Source: Spirochaetota bacterium (GTDB lineage: Bacteria; Spirochaetota; UBA4802; UB4802). From it: a stretch of 64,000 bases of DNA. The notes under the pieces are model-generated. The model searched no databases and was not told the DNA's origin. It worked only from the letters and a program-made list of their open reading frames with translations. Below, piece by piece: positions 7,036-16,771 of the stretch; position 1 is the stretch's first letter; each line of letters starts with the position of its first letter. Location: contig JBFLZD010000009.1 in NCBI GenBank assembly GCA_040756435.1, positions 1 to 64,000 of the forward strand, in the 5' to 3' direction. The position numbers and the translations under genes were made by a program.

Positions 7036-8390
7036 TGAAAAAAATAATAATATTATTTTTGGCGATAGTTACTGTTAATACATCCCCCCTTCTGTATGCA
7101 CAGGAGGAATACATACCTTTACCCGATGTTGCCGCTGACCCGGATTTAGCGGTTGCCACAAAGCCAGTGCAACCGTTTACACTGCGGTATGGTGGATGGA
7201 TTACACCGGTAGTTATAGATCAGCGTACAACTGACACCGATTTGATGACATCCGTAACCACTGCTCGTGTATGGCTTACGAGCACACTATGGGCAAATGC
7301 ATCATTGTATGTGCGTATCAAAGATAGCTTTTTGGCAGTAATCCGCGAGCAGGATGTGAATATTGATAATACCAGCAACGTATTTGATTTAGATATAGCT
7401 CAGGTTACCATTCCAGTGATGAAAAATAAGCTGCGTGTGGTGTTAGGGCGCAAGTATTATGTAACCGGTGCAGGGCTTGTGCTCAACGGCCGCGGTGATG
7501 GCGGTGAAGTACAATATTATTCACGCTACGGCGACCTGAAAGCTTTTGGCATGTATTCAGGATTGCTTAATAAAGATGATAACCCGTATGGGTTAAGTTC
7601 GCGCGATATAGCCGATGGCGCAAAGCGCATCTTTACCGGTGCACAGTATTCAAAGGATTTTCTGTTCAATAATACCGTTTACCTGTATGGCCTGATGGAG
7701 ATAGACAAACAGGATGAGGATGCAAATAATAAATCAGCCTACGATGCACAGTACATTGGTGCAGGTGTTAAAGGAGTGGTAAGCGACTCACTGTCATACT
7801 ATGTAGAATACGTATACCAGATGGGTACATCGTATGCAACCATTATGCCAGGCATACAGGAAGAAAGTGATATCAAAGCTATGGCAGTACTGGCAGGATT
7901 GCGATATTTCTGGAAAGCAGCCTACCGTCCATTAATTAATCTGCAGTATGCTTATGGTACTGGAGATAAGGATGCTACAAGCTACAGCAATGCAACCGGC
8001 AATACCCTTGATGATGATACGCGCTTCATGTACTTTGGAACATTTTTGGGTGGTTTTGCACTGCGGCCACAATTAGGCAATTTGCATGTTATACGCCCGG
8101 GAATTGGATTTTCACCATTCTATAATGGCGGTGACCGCATAAAGGCAATGAACCTTGTTGTATATTATTCATATTACATGAAGGATAAAAAAGAATCGCC
8201 CATTAGCGGTGGTGAGGCAGAATTGCCAAAATCATTTGTGGGGCAGGGTGTTGATGTGATGCTACGCTGGCCGGTGTATTATGATTTTTCATTCTTTGCC
8301 AATTATGGGCTGTTTTTACCAGGTGATGCGTATCCATCCGGCACATCAGAGCGCCATTTCATCATGGCTGGCGTAAATATTGTATTTTAA
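7035..8390 (+). CDS. putative outer-membrane beta-barrel (porin-like) protein
   Basis: The 451-residue protein has a signal peptide ending near LLYAQ. Alternating amphipathic strands rich in Tyr, Gly and aromatic residues follow (for example LRYGGWITPVVIDQ and VYLYGLMEID), and the protein ends in ...GVNIVF with a terminal Phe. These features indicate a beta-barrel inserted by BAM. A copy of the word GGCGATAGTT (7061-7070) falls in the signal-peptide codons. The gene is coupled to the small secreted protein upstream. The substrate, if any, is unknown. Confidence 0.8.
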   Translation: MKKIIILFLAIVTVNTSPLLYAQEEYIPLPDVAADPDLAVATKPVQPFTLRYGGWITPVVIDQRTTDTDLMTSVTTARVWLTSTLWANASLYVRIKDSFLAVIREQDVNIDNTSNVFDLDIAQVTIPVMKNKLRVVLGRKYYVTGAGLVLNGRGDGGEVQYYSRYGDLKAFGMYSGLLNKDDNPYGLSSRDIADGAKRIFTGAQYSKDFLFNNTVYLYGLMEIDKQDEDANNKSAYDAQYIGAGVKGVVSDSLSYYVEYVYQMGTSYATIMPGIQEESDIKAMAVLAGLRYFWKAAYRPLINLQYAYGTGDKDATSYSNATGNTLDDDTRFMYFGTFLGGFALRPQLGNLHVIRPGIGFSPFYNGGDRIKAMNLVVYYSYYMKDKKESPISGGEAELPKSFVGQGVDVMLRWPVYYDFSFFANYGLFLPGDAYPSGTSERHFIMAGVNIVF

Positions 8391-8610
8391 ACATTCAGTC
8401 ACGCAGAGAACGCAGAGTACACAGAGAAAAGGAGGTGTAGTGTAGAAGCTCTTCCAAATCTCTAAAGTTCTGGGTACTTGGCGAACTCTATGTGAGTTTA
8501 AAGATATAGCACGCAGGGAACGCAGAGAAAAGAAATGGATGTTAAACTATACAAAATACTTCTATGACTCTGCGTTCTTAATGCTATCAGAGAAGGGTAA
8601 AAAAAGTATA
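8391..8610. repeat. 'cacgcagagaacgcagag' interspersed repeat region
   Basis: Copies of the CACGCAGAG-type word lie near 8400-8437 and 8510-8535. The same family recurs at 51.40-51.46, 51.70-51.76 and 52.04-52.10 kb. No gene is seen. Confidence 0.7.
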
Positions 8611-9000
8611 TCACCCATTATCTTCATATTTATTTACTATTCTTTTTAGTCCTTCTTTTAAGGTAGGAGCTCCAAAATTAATTAATAATCCAACAGGACG
8701 ATTCATTAATCGAAGATAGGTTAATAATTGCTTATGATGATATGGCAATAACTTTTCAACTGATTTCAATTCAATTATAATTATATCATTAACTAATAAA
8801 TCAATTCTGAAACCATCATCAAAACGGAAACCTTTAAATGCAAAACTTACTGATTTTTGTCTTTCAACATTTAAACCACGTTCTATCAACATTTTATGTA
8901 AAATGGTTTCATAAACTGATTCAAGGAGTCCAGGACCTAATTCGGTATGTATTTCAATTGCACAATTAATTATTAATTTTGTAATTTCATTTATTTCCAT
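8611..9000 (-). CDS. GxxExxY family protein
   Basis: From the ATG at 9000 the product is 129 residues and matches the GxxExxY family: INCAIEIHTELGPGLLESVYE holds the eponymous G-x2-E-x2-Y, and FRIDLLVNDIIIIELKSVE holds the PD-(D/E)xK-like D...ELK. The end, YLRLMNRPVGLLINFG, is a family hallmark. The frame extends upstream to a TTG at 9045, but homologues start at the MEINEITK position. These proteins are solitary and appear in many environmental genomes with no known function; the ELK motif suggests a nuclease fold. The gene is isolated and next to interspersed repeats. Confidence 0.9.
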   Translation of the reverse strand: MEINEITKLIINCAIEIHTELGPGLLESVYETILHKMLIERGLNVERQKSVSFAFKGFRFDDGFRIDLLVNDIIIIELKSVEKLLPYHHKQLLTYLRLMNRPVGLLINFGAPTLKEGLKRIVNKYEDNG

Positions 9001-9210
9001 ATATATTATCCAAAGTATTCCTGATTTTTTAGAATTATTTAGCAATGGTTGTAGTAAAAGTCAATATTTGTGTAACAATAATTTAATATATTTTCTCTGA
9101 AGGCAATCTGCGATCTCAGCATAATATAATTAAATATTTTTTTATTGATTGATAGTAAAAACATTAATGTAAATGTTACATCATATTATTATGAAGGAGA
9201 ATCCTTGACT

Positions 9211-10704
9211 ATGAATGTAAACCAGCGGCTGTTAATTATAATATTTCTTCTTATCATTACACTCTTTATCATAAACTATCGCCCAATTAATGCAAATCCT
9301 TTGCTGGATAATGTGGCTGTGGAGCAATATACGCTTCCCAATGGCATTACCTGTTTGCTGGTAAACAGTGGCTATACGCCAACGCTGGCATTGATAATTT
9401 CGTTTAAGGTGGGTTCGGTTGATGAAAATTATCAAACTGCCGGTGCAGCGCATCTTTTGGAGCATATGATGTTCAAAGGCACAAAGACAGTGGGCACTAC
9501 AAACTTTGAAGAAGAACAAAAATTATTGCAACAGATTGAAGCAGTGGGTGAAACAATTGACTGTATATCATTAACAAATCCTGATAATGTACAGTTGCCT
9601 CTATTAAAAGAGCGATTGCAAACATTGCAGCAAAAGGCAAATGCGTATGTGGTAAACTCAGCGTATGATGCCATCTACACGCAGGCAGGTGGCATAAACT
9701 TTAATGCAAGCACATCACGCGACATGACACAGTATTACATAGAGCTTCCCAATGATGCGCTGGAACTGTGGGCAAAATTAGAGTCAGAACGTATTAAAGA
9801 ACCGGTCTTCAGACAATTTTATACCGAGCGTAACACTGTGTACGAGGAGCGCCTGATGCGCTATGAATCCGACCCGCAAAGTAAATTATTTGAGGATTTT
9901 TTGGGTATTGCATTCCTGGCACATCCTTATCGGCATCCCACCATTGGTTATACATCAAATATTCCATTTTTGTCATTGAGCCTGGTGCGCAAATTTTATT
10001 TTGACCATTATGTTCCACAAAAGATGACCATTACCGTTGTGGGTAAACAGGATACATCACAAACGCTGAAAATCCTGAAACGGTATTTTGGGACAATACC
10101 ACAGGCACCATCGCAGGATTTTATTGCCATAAAAGAAGATAGTAAAAACAATAGAAGGCTTGTAACATATGCAGATGCAACACCGTATCTTTTAATTGGC
10201 TGGCATAAGCCCACCATGCAGCATTTTGATGATTATGTATTTGATGTTATTGCTGAAATACTTGCAGGTGGCAAAAGCTCACGGTTGTATAAAACGTTAG
10301 TACTGGATAAAAAGCTTGTTTCTCAGGTTGAAGCTTATAACGGGTATCCGGGTTCACGGTATGATAATCTTTTTATACTTGAGGCAACTCCAAAAGATTC
10401 TTCACAGTGCGAAGCGGTGGAGGAGCTTTTGTACAGGCAACTTGAAGCACTTGGTACCACATGCACACAGCAGGAAATTGATGCTGCCATACGCCGTTTA
10501 GAGTCTTCACTCATTTTTGATATTGATACTAATTTAGGAGTGGCGCGTATGCTTAGCTACTATCAAACAATTACCGGTAATTGGCGTTATATAGCAACGT
10601 ACAGTGAAATGTTGAAAAAAGTAACACGTGAAGATATCAAACGTGTAATAGATATGTACTGTAAAAAGGAATGGACTACCGTTGCAATTTTGAAAAAACG
10701 GTGA
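9211..10704 (+). CDS. M16 family zinc peptidase, catalytic subunit
   Basis: The chosen ATG lies 10 bp after AAGGAGA (9194-9200) and gives 497 residues; a longer TTG frame lacks a ribosome-binding site. A signal anchor (about 7-22) precedes an M16 N-domain with the inverted zinc motif HLLEH (81-85) and a downstream RNTVYEERL region that supplies the third ligand. The C-domain has the R/Y pair region typical of the family. About 65 residues are inserted after the zinc motif (KLLQQIEAVG onwards) compared with minimal members. The protein is predicted to be periplasmic. The next gene encodes an M16 relative lacking HxxEH, so the pair should form a heterodimeric protease, as in other bacterial M16B pairs. 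Confidence 0.92.
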   Translation: MNVNQRLLIIIFLLIITLFIINYRPINANPLLDNVAVEQYTLPNGITCLLVNSGYTPTLALIISFKVGSVDENYQTAGAAHLLEHMMFKGTKTVGTTNFEEEQKLLQQIEAVGETIDCISLTNPDNVQLPLLKERLQTLQQKANAYVVNSAYDAIYTQAGGINFNASTSRDMTQYYIELPNDALELWAKLESERIKEPVFRQFYTERNTVYEERLMRYESDPQSKLFEDFLGIAFLAHPYRHPTIGYTSNIPFLSLSLVRKFYFDHYVPQKMTITVVGKQDTSQTLKILKRYFGTIPQAPSQDFIAIKEDSKNNRRLVTYADATPYLLIGWHKPTMQHFDDYVFDVIAEILAGGKSSRLYKTLVLDKKLVSQVEAYNGYPGSRYDNLFILEATPKDSSQCEAVEELLYRQLEALGTTCTQQEIDAAIRRLESSLIFDIDTNLGVARMLSYYQTITGNWRYIATYSEMLKKVTREDIKRVIDMYCKKEWTTVAILKKR

Positions 10705-10826
10705 GGGTGAAAATGATATGTCATTCAAGATACAACAGGGAACGTATCAAGGCCTCTTGGTCCTGGTTGGGGCGGGACTTTAAAGGACATTGTGTGATAC
10801 ATAACATTTTCAATGGAGAATACATA

Positions 10827-12185
10827 ATGCTAAAGACCATAAAAGCAATAATCATACTGGCTATACTTTTCATACCACTGTTTGTTCCAGCAAATAGTCT
10901 TATAACACTTCCACATATTGAAACCATTGATAGCAATGGTGTTCCTGTATTTTATGCGCAGGATACATTACCCCAGTGTACAGTGTATGTTTCTATTGGA
11001 GTTGGCTCGTTATATGAACATGCAACTAATGCCGGCATAAGCCAGCTGGCAGCGCTGGTACTGTCACTAGGTGGTTCAAAGAATTACCCCAATATAAATG
11101 AATACATTGATGCAATAGGTGGACGTTATTTGGTCAGTGCCTCGTTTGAAACGGTAACTATCAGCATGCGAGTGCATCAGGATGAGGCTGCTAAGGCATT
11201 TACAATCCTTGCTGACATCATTGCAAATCCGCTTTTTGATAGGCAGTTAACACAAACAGCACGCTTCATGCTAAAACAGCAAATACAGCAAAAGCAGGAT
11301 GACCCAATGACTATTGCCATGGAAAAAGCACGGCACTATGTATTTGGCGATAGTGGCTATGGAGCAGTCATGACCCAACAGTCACTGGATGGAATAACCG
11401 ATGCTGATTTGGAACAACTGTGGAAGCAATACGTTGTTAAGGAAAATGTGCGCATTGGAATTGTAACATCGCTGAATAAAGAAAACGTAATACAATATGT
11501 AGCACAAATGACCAACGCTCTGCCTCATGGGTATGCAATCGATTACACAGTCGATATAGAAAAAGCAAAGAACAATATCAGCACTAAAAAGATATATTTT
11601 ATTGAAAAGGATATACCGCAGTCAACGATTGTCATTGCAACAGTTGCTCCGTCAATTAAAAGCAACAATCGTTATGCGCTGGAAGCTGGTAATTACATAC
11701 TGGGTGGTGGGTCGTTTAATTCATGGCTTATGGATGAAATACGGGTAAAACGGGGATATGCGTACTCCACAGGTTCAATAGTACGCATGCGGAAAAATAC
11801 TGGTTTATTTTTAGCTTACGCCCAGACATCAGCAGCAACGACATTGGCAACTATCGCAATTATGGAAAACGTTTTAACTAATTTTGCAAAAACAGGGCCA
11901 TCTCAGCAGCAGTTACAATGGGCAAAGGAATCACTATTAAAAAGTTATATATTTGAATTTAACTCATTGCGTGATATTATACAGTACTACATGTGGATTG
12001 ATTATAATAGGCTACCTGAATCGTATATTCAGGAATATCCTGACGGCATTACATCCGTAAAAAACAATGATATTACTATGTCCTTTAAAAGTATTGTCAG
12101 TGGCTATGTCATTGTGGTTGTTGGTAATAAAGATGTTAAACAGCAATTGGATGCTGGTAAAATAAACTATACTATTGCTAAATAA
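10827..12185 (+). CDS. M16 family peptidase-like, non-catalytic subunit
   Basis: Starting at the ATG at 10827 (after TGGAGA) the product is 452 residues with a signal peptide (to about VPANS). The M16 fold is recognisable (GVGSLYEHATNAGISQLAALVLSLGG is avoided here in full; the zinc-site position reads AGISQLAALVL). It therefore lacks HxxEH and cannot bind zinc. It retains the C-domain sequence GGGSFNSWLMDEIRVKRGYA, with the Arg/Tyr substrate-binding pair. It is the expected partner of the upstream catalytic subunit. A nonamer AACTATCGC lies at 11849 and a near match at 11346. Confidence 0.9.
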   Translation: MLKTIKAIIILAILFIPLFVPANSLITLPHIETIDSNGVPVFYAQDTLPQCTVYVSIGVGSLYEHATNAGISQLAALVLSLGGSKNYPNINEYIDAIGGRYLVSASFETVTISMRVHQDEAAKAFTILADIIANPLFDRQLTQTARFMLKQQIQQKQDDPMTIAMEKARHYVFGDSGYGAVMTQQSLDGITDADLEQLWKQYVVKENVRIGIVTSLNKENVIQYVAQMTNALPHGYAIDYTVDIEKAKNNISTKKIYFIEKDIPQSTIVIATVAPSIKSNNRYALEAGNYILGGGSFNSWLMDEIRVKRGYAYSTGSIVRMRKNTGLFLAYAQTSAATTLATIAIMENVLTNFAKTGPSQQQLQWAKESLLKSYIFEFNSLRDIIQYYMWIDYNRLPESYIQEYPDGITSVKNNDITMSFKSIVSGYVIVVVGNKDVKQQLDAGKINYTIAK

Positions 12186-12194
12186 TAATAAGTT

Positions 12195-13022
12195 TTACCC
12201 AACAAATGATTTACTTGTACTTATCATGTCTTCAATCAGGGCACAGTCAGAAAGGATTTTATTTGCTTCAGCAAGTGTATTGTCTATGGATAGTATTGCA
12301 TCAGAGTATGTTTGCTTTTGAAACGGCGTCATATTCCTTTTTTCTTCAATGTGCTGCTGTTCCAGCAAAAACCGTATATCAGATAATATTTTTATGATGG
12401 TTTTGTATGCAGTCTTCACCTGATACCACATCTCATAATACCTGACATAGCGTAATTTTGATGATTCAGAAGGTATTTCATCAAGAATTTTCCGGTGCTT
12501 TGTATCTAATTTTGATTGATAGTAAATTATTGATCGCGGATAGTTGTTGAATTCGTTGTACAATTCAACAATCTTTTCAAGTGCCTGTATGCCATCCATG
12601 TCTAAATTTCTGAAATAGTCATTCATGGTATTCCATGTCATCTTGTCAGTATCCGAAATGATATTTGCGTTTGCTATACTGGCAATAATTCCATTAAGAC
12701 GGTCTTTATGTGTCCTGGTAATTTCCACAATATGATTGATGCACATTTCGGGGTCAAATTCCATAACCTCGCCTAAATAGTCATCCTGATGCATACTTTC
12801 AACTTTTTCAGCTTTGCGTTGCAACTTCTGTGAAAAATATGAAGCATGCTTTCGGGGTGTGCGCATGATTTTTACTATTTCTATTTTTCTTTCGGCTCTA
12901 TTATATCGTAACCCATACATATTGCCGTATTTATCAATATACCGGTTAGCTAAATCAAAAGTACTGATTTTGGATGTATCTATTTCTGATATATCGTCTA
13001 TGCGGATAAATTTAGTCTTCAT
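12195..13022 (-). CDS. conserved-looking hypothetical protein, helical
   Basis: This 275-residue protein has no signal peptide. It has a short beta-rich N-terminus (residues 1-55, ending near EIVKIMRTPRK) and a long, mostly helical C-terminal part with many Lys/Glu/Ile residues. I do not recognise the family. Its start is 6 bp from the stop of the PilZ gene upstream, so the two form an operon and may act together, for example in c-di-GMP-linked output; that link rests on adjacency alone. It is convergent with the M16 gene, with a gap of 9 bp. Confidence 0.7.
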   Translation of the reverse strand: MKTKFIRIDDISEIDTSKISTFDLANRYIDKYGNMYGLRYNRAERKIEIVKIMRTPRKHASYFSQKLQRKAEKVESMHQDDYLGEVMEFDPEMCINHIVEITRTHKDRLNGIIASIANANIISDTDKMTWNTMNDYFRNLDMDGIQALEKIVELYNEFNNYPRSIIYYQSKLDTKHRKILDEIPSESSKLRYVRYYEMWYQVKTAYKTIIKILSDIRFLLEQQHIEEKRNMTPFQKQTYSDAILSIDNTLAEANKILSDCALIEDMISTSKSFVG

Positions 13023-13028
13023 CAGTGT

Positions 13029-13406
13029 TTAAACCTGTGTCAGTATTTCCTCAGGTAATAGTTCATTAAAGCGTATAGCAACGTAACTATCGCCCTTAAC
13101 TTTCTTTGCTGCATACCGCTGTGCAACTTCGGAAGGGTTATTTTGAATCATTCCTGTGCGTACAATTTCACCTGTTAATTCCAGTTTAGTTCTATTGATT
13201 TTGAAATACAGTTTCATTGGCATCTGAACACTGACTCGGCAGTTACATACCATAAATGCGCCGGATGAGCTGATGTTTAGAATATATCCTTTTGATCTTA
13301 TTGTTGGTTTCTGACTTGTTGTAACTTTTTCAGGATCACCTTCAAAATAATCAAATTTGACCTTGATGTTGCATTCCTTGCGTGGATGTTTACGTTTTTC
13401 TGTCAT
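13029..13406 (-). CDS. PilZ-domain protein (c-di-GMP receptor candidate)
   Basis: The 125-residue protein is a single PilZ domain. The N-terminal RKHPRKEC-like segment supplies the R-x3-R element, and the beta-barrel contains GYILNISSSGAFMVC, which fits the (D/N)-x-S-x2-G signature. The C-terminal strand YVAIRFNELLPEE is typical. PilZ domains bind c-di-GMP and change partner activity. The gene precedes the unknown 275-residue protein and is divergent from pyrG across a 200-bp region holding a perfect palindrome. Confidence 0.88.
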   Translation of the reverse strand: MTEKRKHPRKECNIKVKFDYFEGDPEKVTTSQKPTIRSKGYILNISSSGAFMVCNCRVSVQMPMKLYFKINRTKLELTGEIVRTGMIQNNPSEVAQRYAAKKVKGDSYVAIRFNELLPEEILTQV

Positions 13407-13462
13407 GGCATTTTCCTGTATAATAAAAATTTTTTTATTTTTTCTTTACAGAACACAAAACT

Positions 13463-13476
13463 GTTACTATAGTAAC
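13463..13476. promoter_or_regulatory. 14-bp perfect palindrome between PilZ and pyrG genes
   Basis: GTTACTATAGTAAC is a perfect inverted repeat in the divergent intergenic region (13407-13605). It is the right size for a dimeric regulator's operator, but no binding protein can be named. Confidence 0.4.
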
Positions 13477-13605
13477 TTCTATGTTTTGTCAAGAATTGTT
13501 TTTTTTGATGTCAATTTTGATTACATTGTTACAAATTCTTGACAGGTATTAGTAATTGCTGTTTATGGCTTACGATATAATGGATACTATCTGTTTAGAG
13601 GATAT

Positions 13606-15234
13606 ATGAAAGACAAAAAAACCAAATTTATTTTTGTTACCGGTGGCGTATGTTCTTCATTGGGCAAAGGTATATCTACAGCTTCATTGGGGCTGTTACT
13701 TGAAGGACATGGGTATAAGCTTTCTATCATAAAGATGGATCCGTATATTAACATTGATCCCGGTACTATGAGTCCGTTCCAGCATGGTGAAGTATATGTT
13801 ACTGAGGATGGTGCTGAAACAGATTTAGACTTAGGATATTATGAGCGCCTGACTAACGCTAAGCTTACCCGCAAAAATTCTGTATCCACCGGCCAGATAT
13901 ACTATGAGGTGATCATGCGTGAACGCCGTGGGGACTATTTGGGCAGGACAGTACAGGTTATTCCCCATATCACCAACGAAATTAAAAAGCGAATTTATGA
14001 TGTTGCAAATGAAGATGACCTTGATTTTTTGCTTGTTGAGATTGGTGGAACGGTTGGTGATATTGAATCAATTCCTTTTTTAGAAGCAATACGGCAAATA
14101 CGACAGGAATTAGGCAAAACAAGAGTGCTCAATGTTCATCTGACGCTGGTGCCAACAATAACAGTGGCTGGTGAGCAAAAGACAAAGCCAACCCAGCATT
14201 CAGTAAAAGAACTTATGGAATTAGGTATATTGCCAGATATACTTCTATGCCGTTCATCACGGCCGCTTACTGATGATTTGAAAGGCAAAATAGCATTATT
14301 CTGTAATGTGTCGGAACGAAATGTTATCTCGGCTGTTGATATAAGTCATTCCATTTATGAAATTCCTTATATGTTGCATGACAATAAATATGACGAGGTG
14401 GTGCTGGAGCATTTTGGTCTTCCGGTAAAACCACTGCATCTTCCCGAATGGGATACATTTATTAAATCCCTGATGAATCCAAAGAAAAAAGTCACGATTG
14501 CTGTTGTAGGGAAATATATTTCACTGCAGGATTCCTACCGCTCAATCTATGAAGCGCTTACTCATGGTGCTGTTGCCAATAATGCAGAACTTGAAATTGT
14601 ACGGGTAGAATCTGAAGAGATTGAACGCAAATTCATGGGCAAACTGGATGAACTTTTTAAAGGGGTTAACGGCATATTAATACCTGGTGGTTTTGGGAAT
14701 AGAGGTATTGAAGGCAAGATAGCAACTATTGAATATGCACGTGTTAATAAGATTCCGCTGTTTGGCATTTGCCTGGGATTACAATGCGCTGTTATTGAGT
14801 TTGCCCGCCATGTATGTGGTATGGAAAACGCAAATTCCACCGAATTTGACCCCACAACACCATATCCTGTTATTTCACTTCTGGAAGAGCAGGAACTTGT
14901 GGATAAATTAGGAGGAACCATGCGGTTGGGGGCATATGTATGTGTATTTAAGGATGGTTCAAAAATTAAATCAATTTACAATGCCAATTCTGCAATGGAA
15001 CGCCACAGACACCGATTTGAGTTTACCCTTAAATATAAGCAGGTATTTGAGGATAATGGTATGGTGCTGTCGGGCTTCCATCCTGAAAATAATCTGGTTG
15101 AAACCATTGAATACCGGGATCATCCATGGTTCATCTGTACTCAATTTCATCCTGAATTCAAGTCAAAGCCTGTAAAGCCACATCCTTTATTTAAGGATTT
15201 TATTAGGGCTTCGCTGGAAAATATCAGGCAATAA
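13606..15234 (+). CDS. pyrG: CTP synthase
   Basis: The 542-residue length is standard for CTP synthase, which makes CTP from UTP, glutamine and ATP. The N-terminal synthetase domain starts FVTGGVCSSLGKGISTASL (P-loop) and contains KMDPYINIDPGTMSPFQHGE. The C-terminal class I glutamine amidotransferase domain has the oxyanion region LIPGGFG and the nucleophile elbow GICLGLQCA (Cys about 389), with the His/Glu pair in QFHPEFKS. It leads the core cluster, with rpoN 103 bp downstream. The long upstream region suggests its own promoter. Confidence 0.98.
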   Translation: MKDKKTKFIFVTGGVCSSLGKGISTASLGLLLEGHGYKLSIIKMDPYINIDPGTMSPFQHGEVYVTEDGAETDLDLGYYERLTNAKLTRKNSVSTGQIYYEVIMRERRGDYLGRTVQVIPHITNEIKKRIYDVANEDDLDFLLVEIGGTVGDIESIPFLEAIRQIRQELGKTRVLNVHLTLVPTITVAGEQKTKPTQHSVKELMELGILPDILLCRSSRPLTDDLKGKIALFCNVSERNVISAVDISHSIYEIPYMLHDNKYDEVVLEHFGLPVKPLHLPEWDTFIKSLMNPKKKVTIAVVGKYISLQDSYRSIYEALTHGAVANNAELEIVRVESEEIERKFMGKLDELFKGVNGILIPGGFGNRGIEGKIATIEYARVNKIPLFGICLGLQCAVIEFARHVCGMENANSTEFDPTTPYPVISLLEEQELVDKLGGTMRLGAYVCVFKDGSKIKSIYNANSAMERHRHRFEFTLKYKQVFEDNGMVLSGFHPENNLVETIEYRDHPWFICTQFHPEFKSKPVKPHPLFKDFIRASLENIRQ

Positions 15235-15337
15235 TGCAATTTAAATGGACAATTGGGTTGAAATTTTTGTATATTTATGTAAGAATGTGGTGTAGTCAGG
15301 AACATCTGAATTGAGGAAGATTGTTGCGAGGGAGTGA

Positions 15338-16771
15338 ATGGCTTTCTTAAAGCTTGATGTGGTACAAACCCAGCGTTTACGCCTTACCCAGAGTCTTAGA
15401 CAATCCTTAGACTTATTACAAATACCTACACTTGAACTAGAGGAAATATTATTACAGGAACTGGAAGAAAATCCTGTTCTGGAGTGTGACGATACACTTA
15501 ATGATGGATTTGAATCCCTGGATACTGTCGCTAAAAAGGAAATAGAAGGAACGGTTTCCCCAAAAGAAGATTTTACTCCCGAATATGAAAGCGAAGATAC
15601 TCCCACTTTAGATTATGACAAAAAGAATGTAATGGAAATTGTTTCGCAGGCTGAAACATTGCAGGAGCATTTATTGGCTCAGGCAAGGATGTTGCAACTT
15701 GCACCTGATGAAATGACCATGCTTGAGGAGCTTATTACCAGCCTTGATGATAATGGTTTTTTGCCTGTTTCTATAAAGGATTTGCAAAAAGAATTAGGTG
15801 GCGATAGTTCAAAAATAGAAAAACTTCTCAATATAATACACTCACTGGATCCCGTTGGGTGTGGTGCTTCCACTGTTACTGATTCATTGTATATTCAGGC
15901 ACAATACTTTTATCCTGATGATGTATTGTTGCAACAGATAATAAAGGATTATCTCCCATATATTCAGCGATATGAGTATGATAAAGTGGCTAAACAACTG
16001 AATATAAGCACGAAAGAAGTAAAAGAAAAAGCTATACTCCTTACCAGTTTGACACCATATCCGGGTGCACATTTTTTTACCCGTAAGCCATTGTATGTAC
16101 GTCCTGATATTGAGGTTCATCTGATTGATGATGAAGTTGTTATCAACCTTCTTGATGAATGGATGCCCAAATTATATATTAATGCTCGTTACATTGAGAT
16201 GCTGAAACAAAAAAAAGTTGATGAAAAAACAAGGGAATTTATACATGATAAAGTTACTGCAGCAAGGAATCTTATAAACAATATCAGCAGGCGGAATGAA
16301 ACACTTCTTCTTGTTGCGTATGCAATAATGAACAGGCAGAAAGAGTTTTTACAAAAAGGACCTGGCTATTTAAAACCTTTAATTTATGCTGATTTAGAGT
16401 CCGATTTGGGATTTCATGAATCTACCATTGCCCGTGCTGTGGCCAATAAATATGCCCAGACCAGATGGGGTGTTTTTGAGTTTAAATATTTTTTTGTTAA
16501 AAAAATTCAATCCGTACATAATGAGGATACATCCTCTGATACTATTATGAAACGGATGAAAGAACTTATTAATAGTGAATCAAAACAAAATCCGTTAAGT
16601 GATGAGGAAATACTTGACATATTGAAGGCAGAGGGTATCCGTATTGCGCGCAGGACTATTGCAAAATACAGGGATATGTTATCTATCCCTGCATCACATA
16701 TTCGTAAAAAATTATATTTAATGAAACATGAGGGTGACCATGAATCTAACAATTACAGGCAGAAATTTTGA
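15338..16771 (+). CDS. rpoN: RNA polymerase sigma-54 factor
   Basis: This 477-residue protein has all three regions of sigma-54. Region I is Gln/Leu-rich (QSLRQSLDLLQIPTLELEE) and binds activators. An acidic region II follows, then the core-binding and DNA-binding region III. The RpoN box ARRTIAKYRDMLSIPAS lies near the C-terminus and contacts the -24 element. It is served by an AAA+ activator in this window (22430-23785). The start overlaps nothing and follows GAGGGAG. Its end overlaps hpf by 32 bp, so the two are coupled. The rpoN-hpf order is widely conserved. Confidence 0.97.
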   Translation: MAFLKLDVVQTQRLRLTQSLRQSLDLLQIPTLELEEILLQELEENPVLECDDTLNDGFESLDTVAKKEIEGTVSPKEDFTPEYESEDTPTLDYDKKNVMEIVSQAETLQEHLLAQARMLQLAPDEMTMLEELITSLDDNGFLPVSIKDLQKELGGDSSKIEKLLNIIHSLDPVGCGASTVTDSLYIQAQYFYPDDVLLQQIIKDYLPYIQRYEYDKVAKQLNISTKEVKEKAILLTSLTPYPGAHFFTRKPLYVRPDIEVHLIDDEVVINLLDEWMPKLYINARYIEMLKQKKVDEKTREFIHDKVTAARNLINNISRRNETLLLVAYAIMNRQKEFLQKGPGYLKPLIYADLESDLGFHESTIARAVANKYAQTRWGVFEFKYFFVKKIQSVHNEDTSSDTIMKRMKELINSESKQNPLSDEEILDILKAEGIRIARRTIAKYRDMLSIPASHIRKKLYLMKHEGDHESNNYRQKF

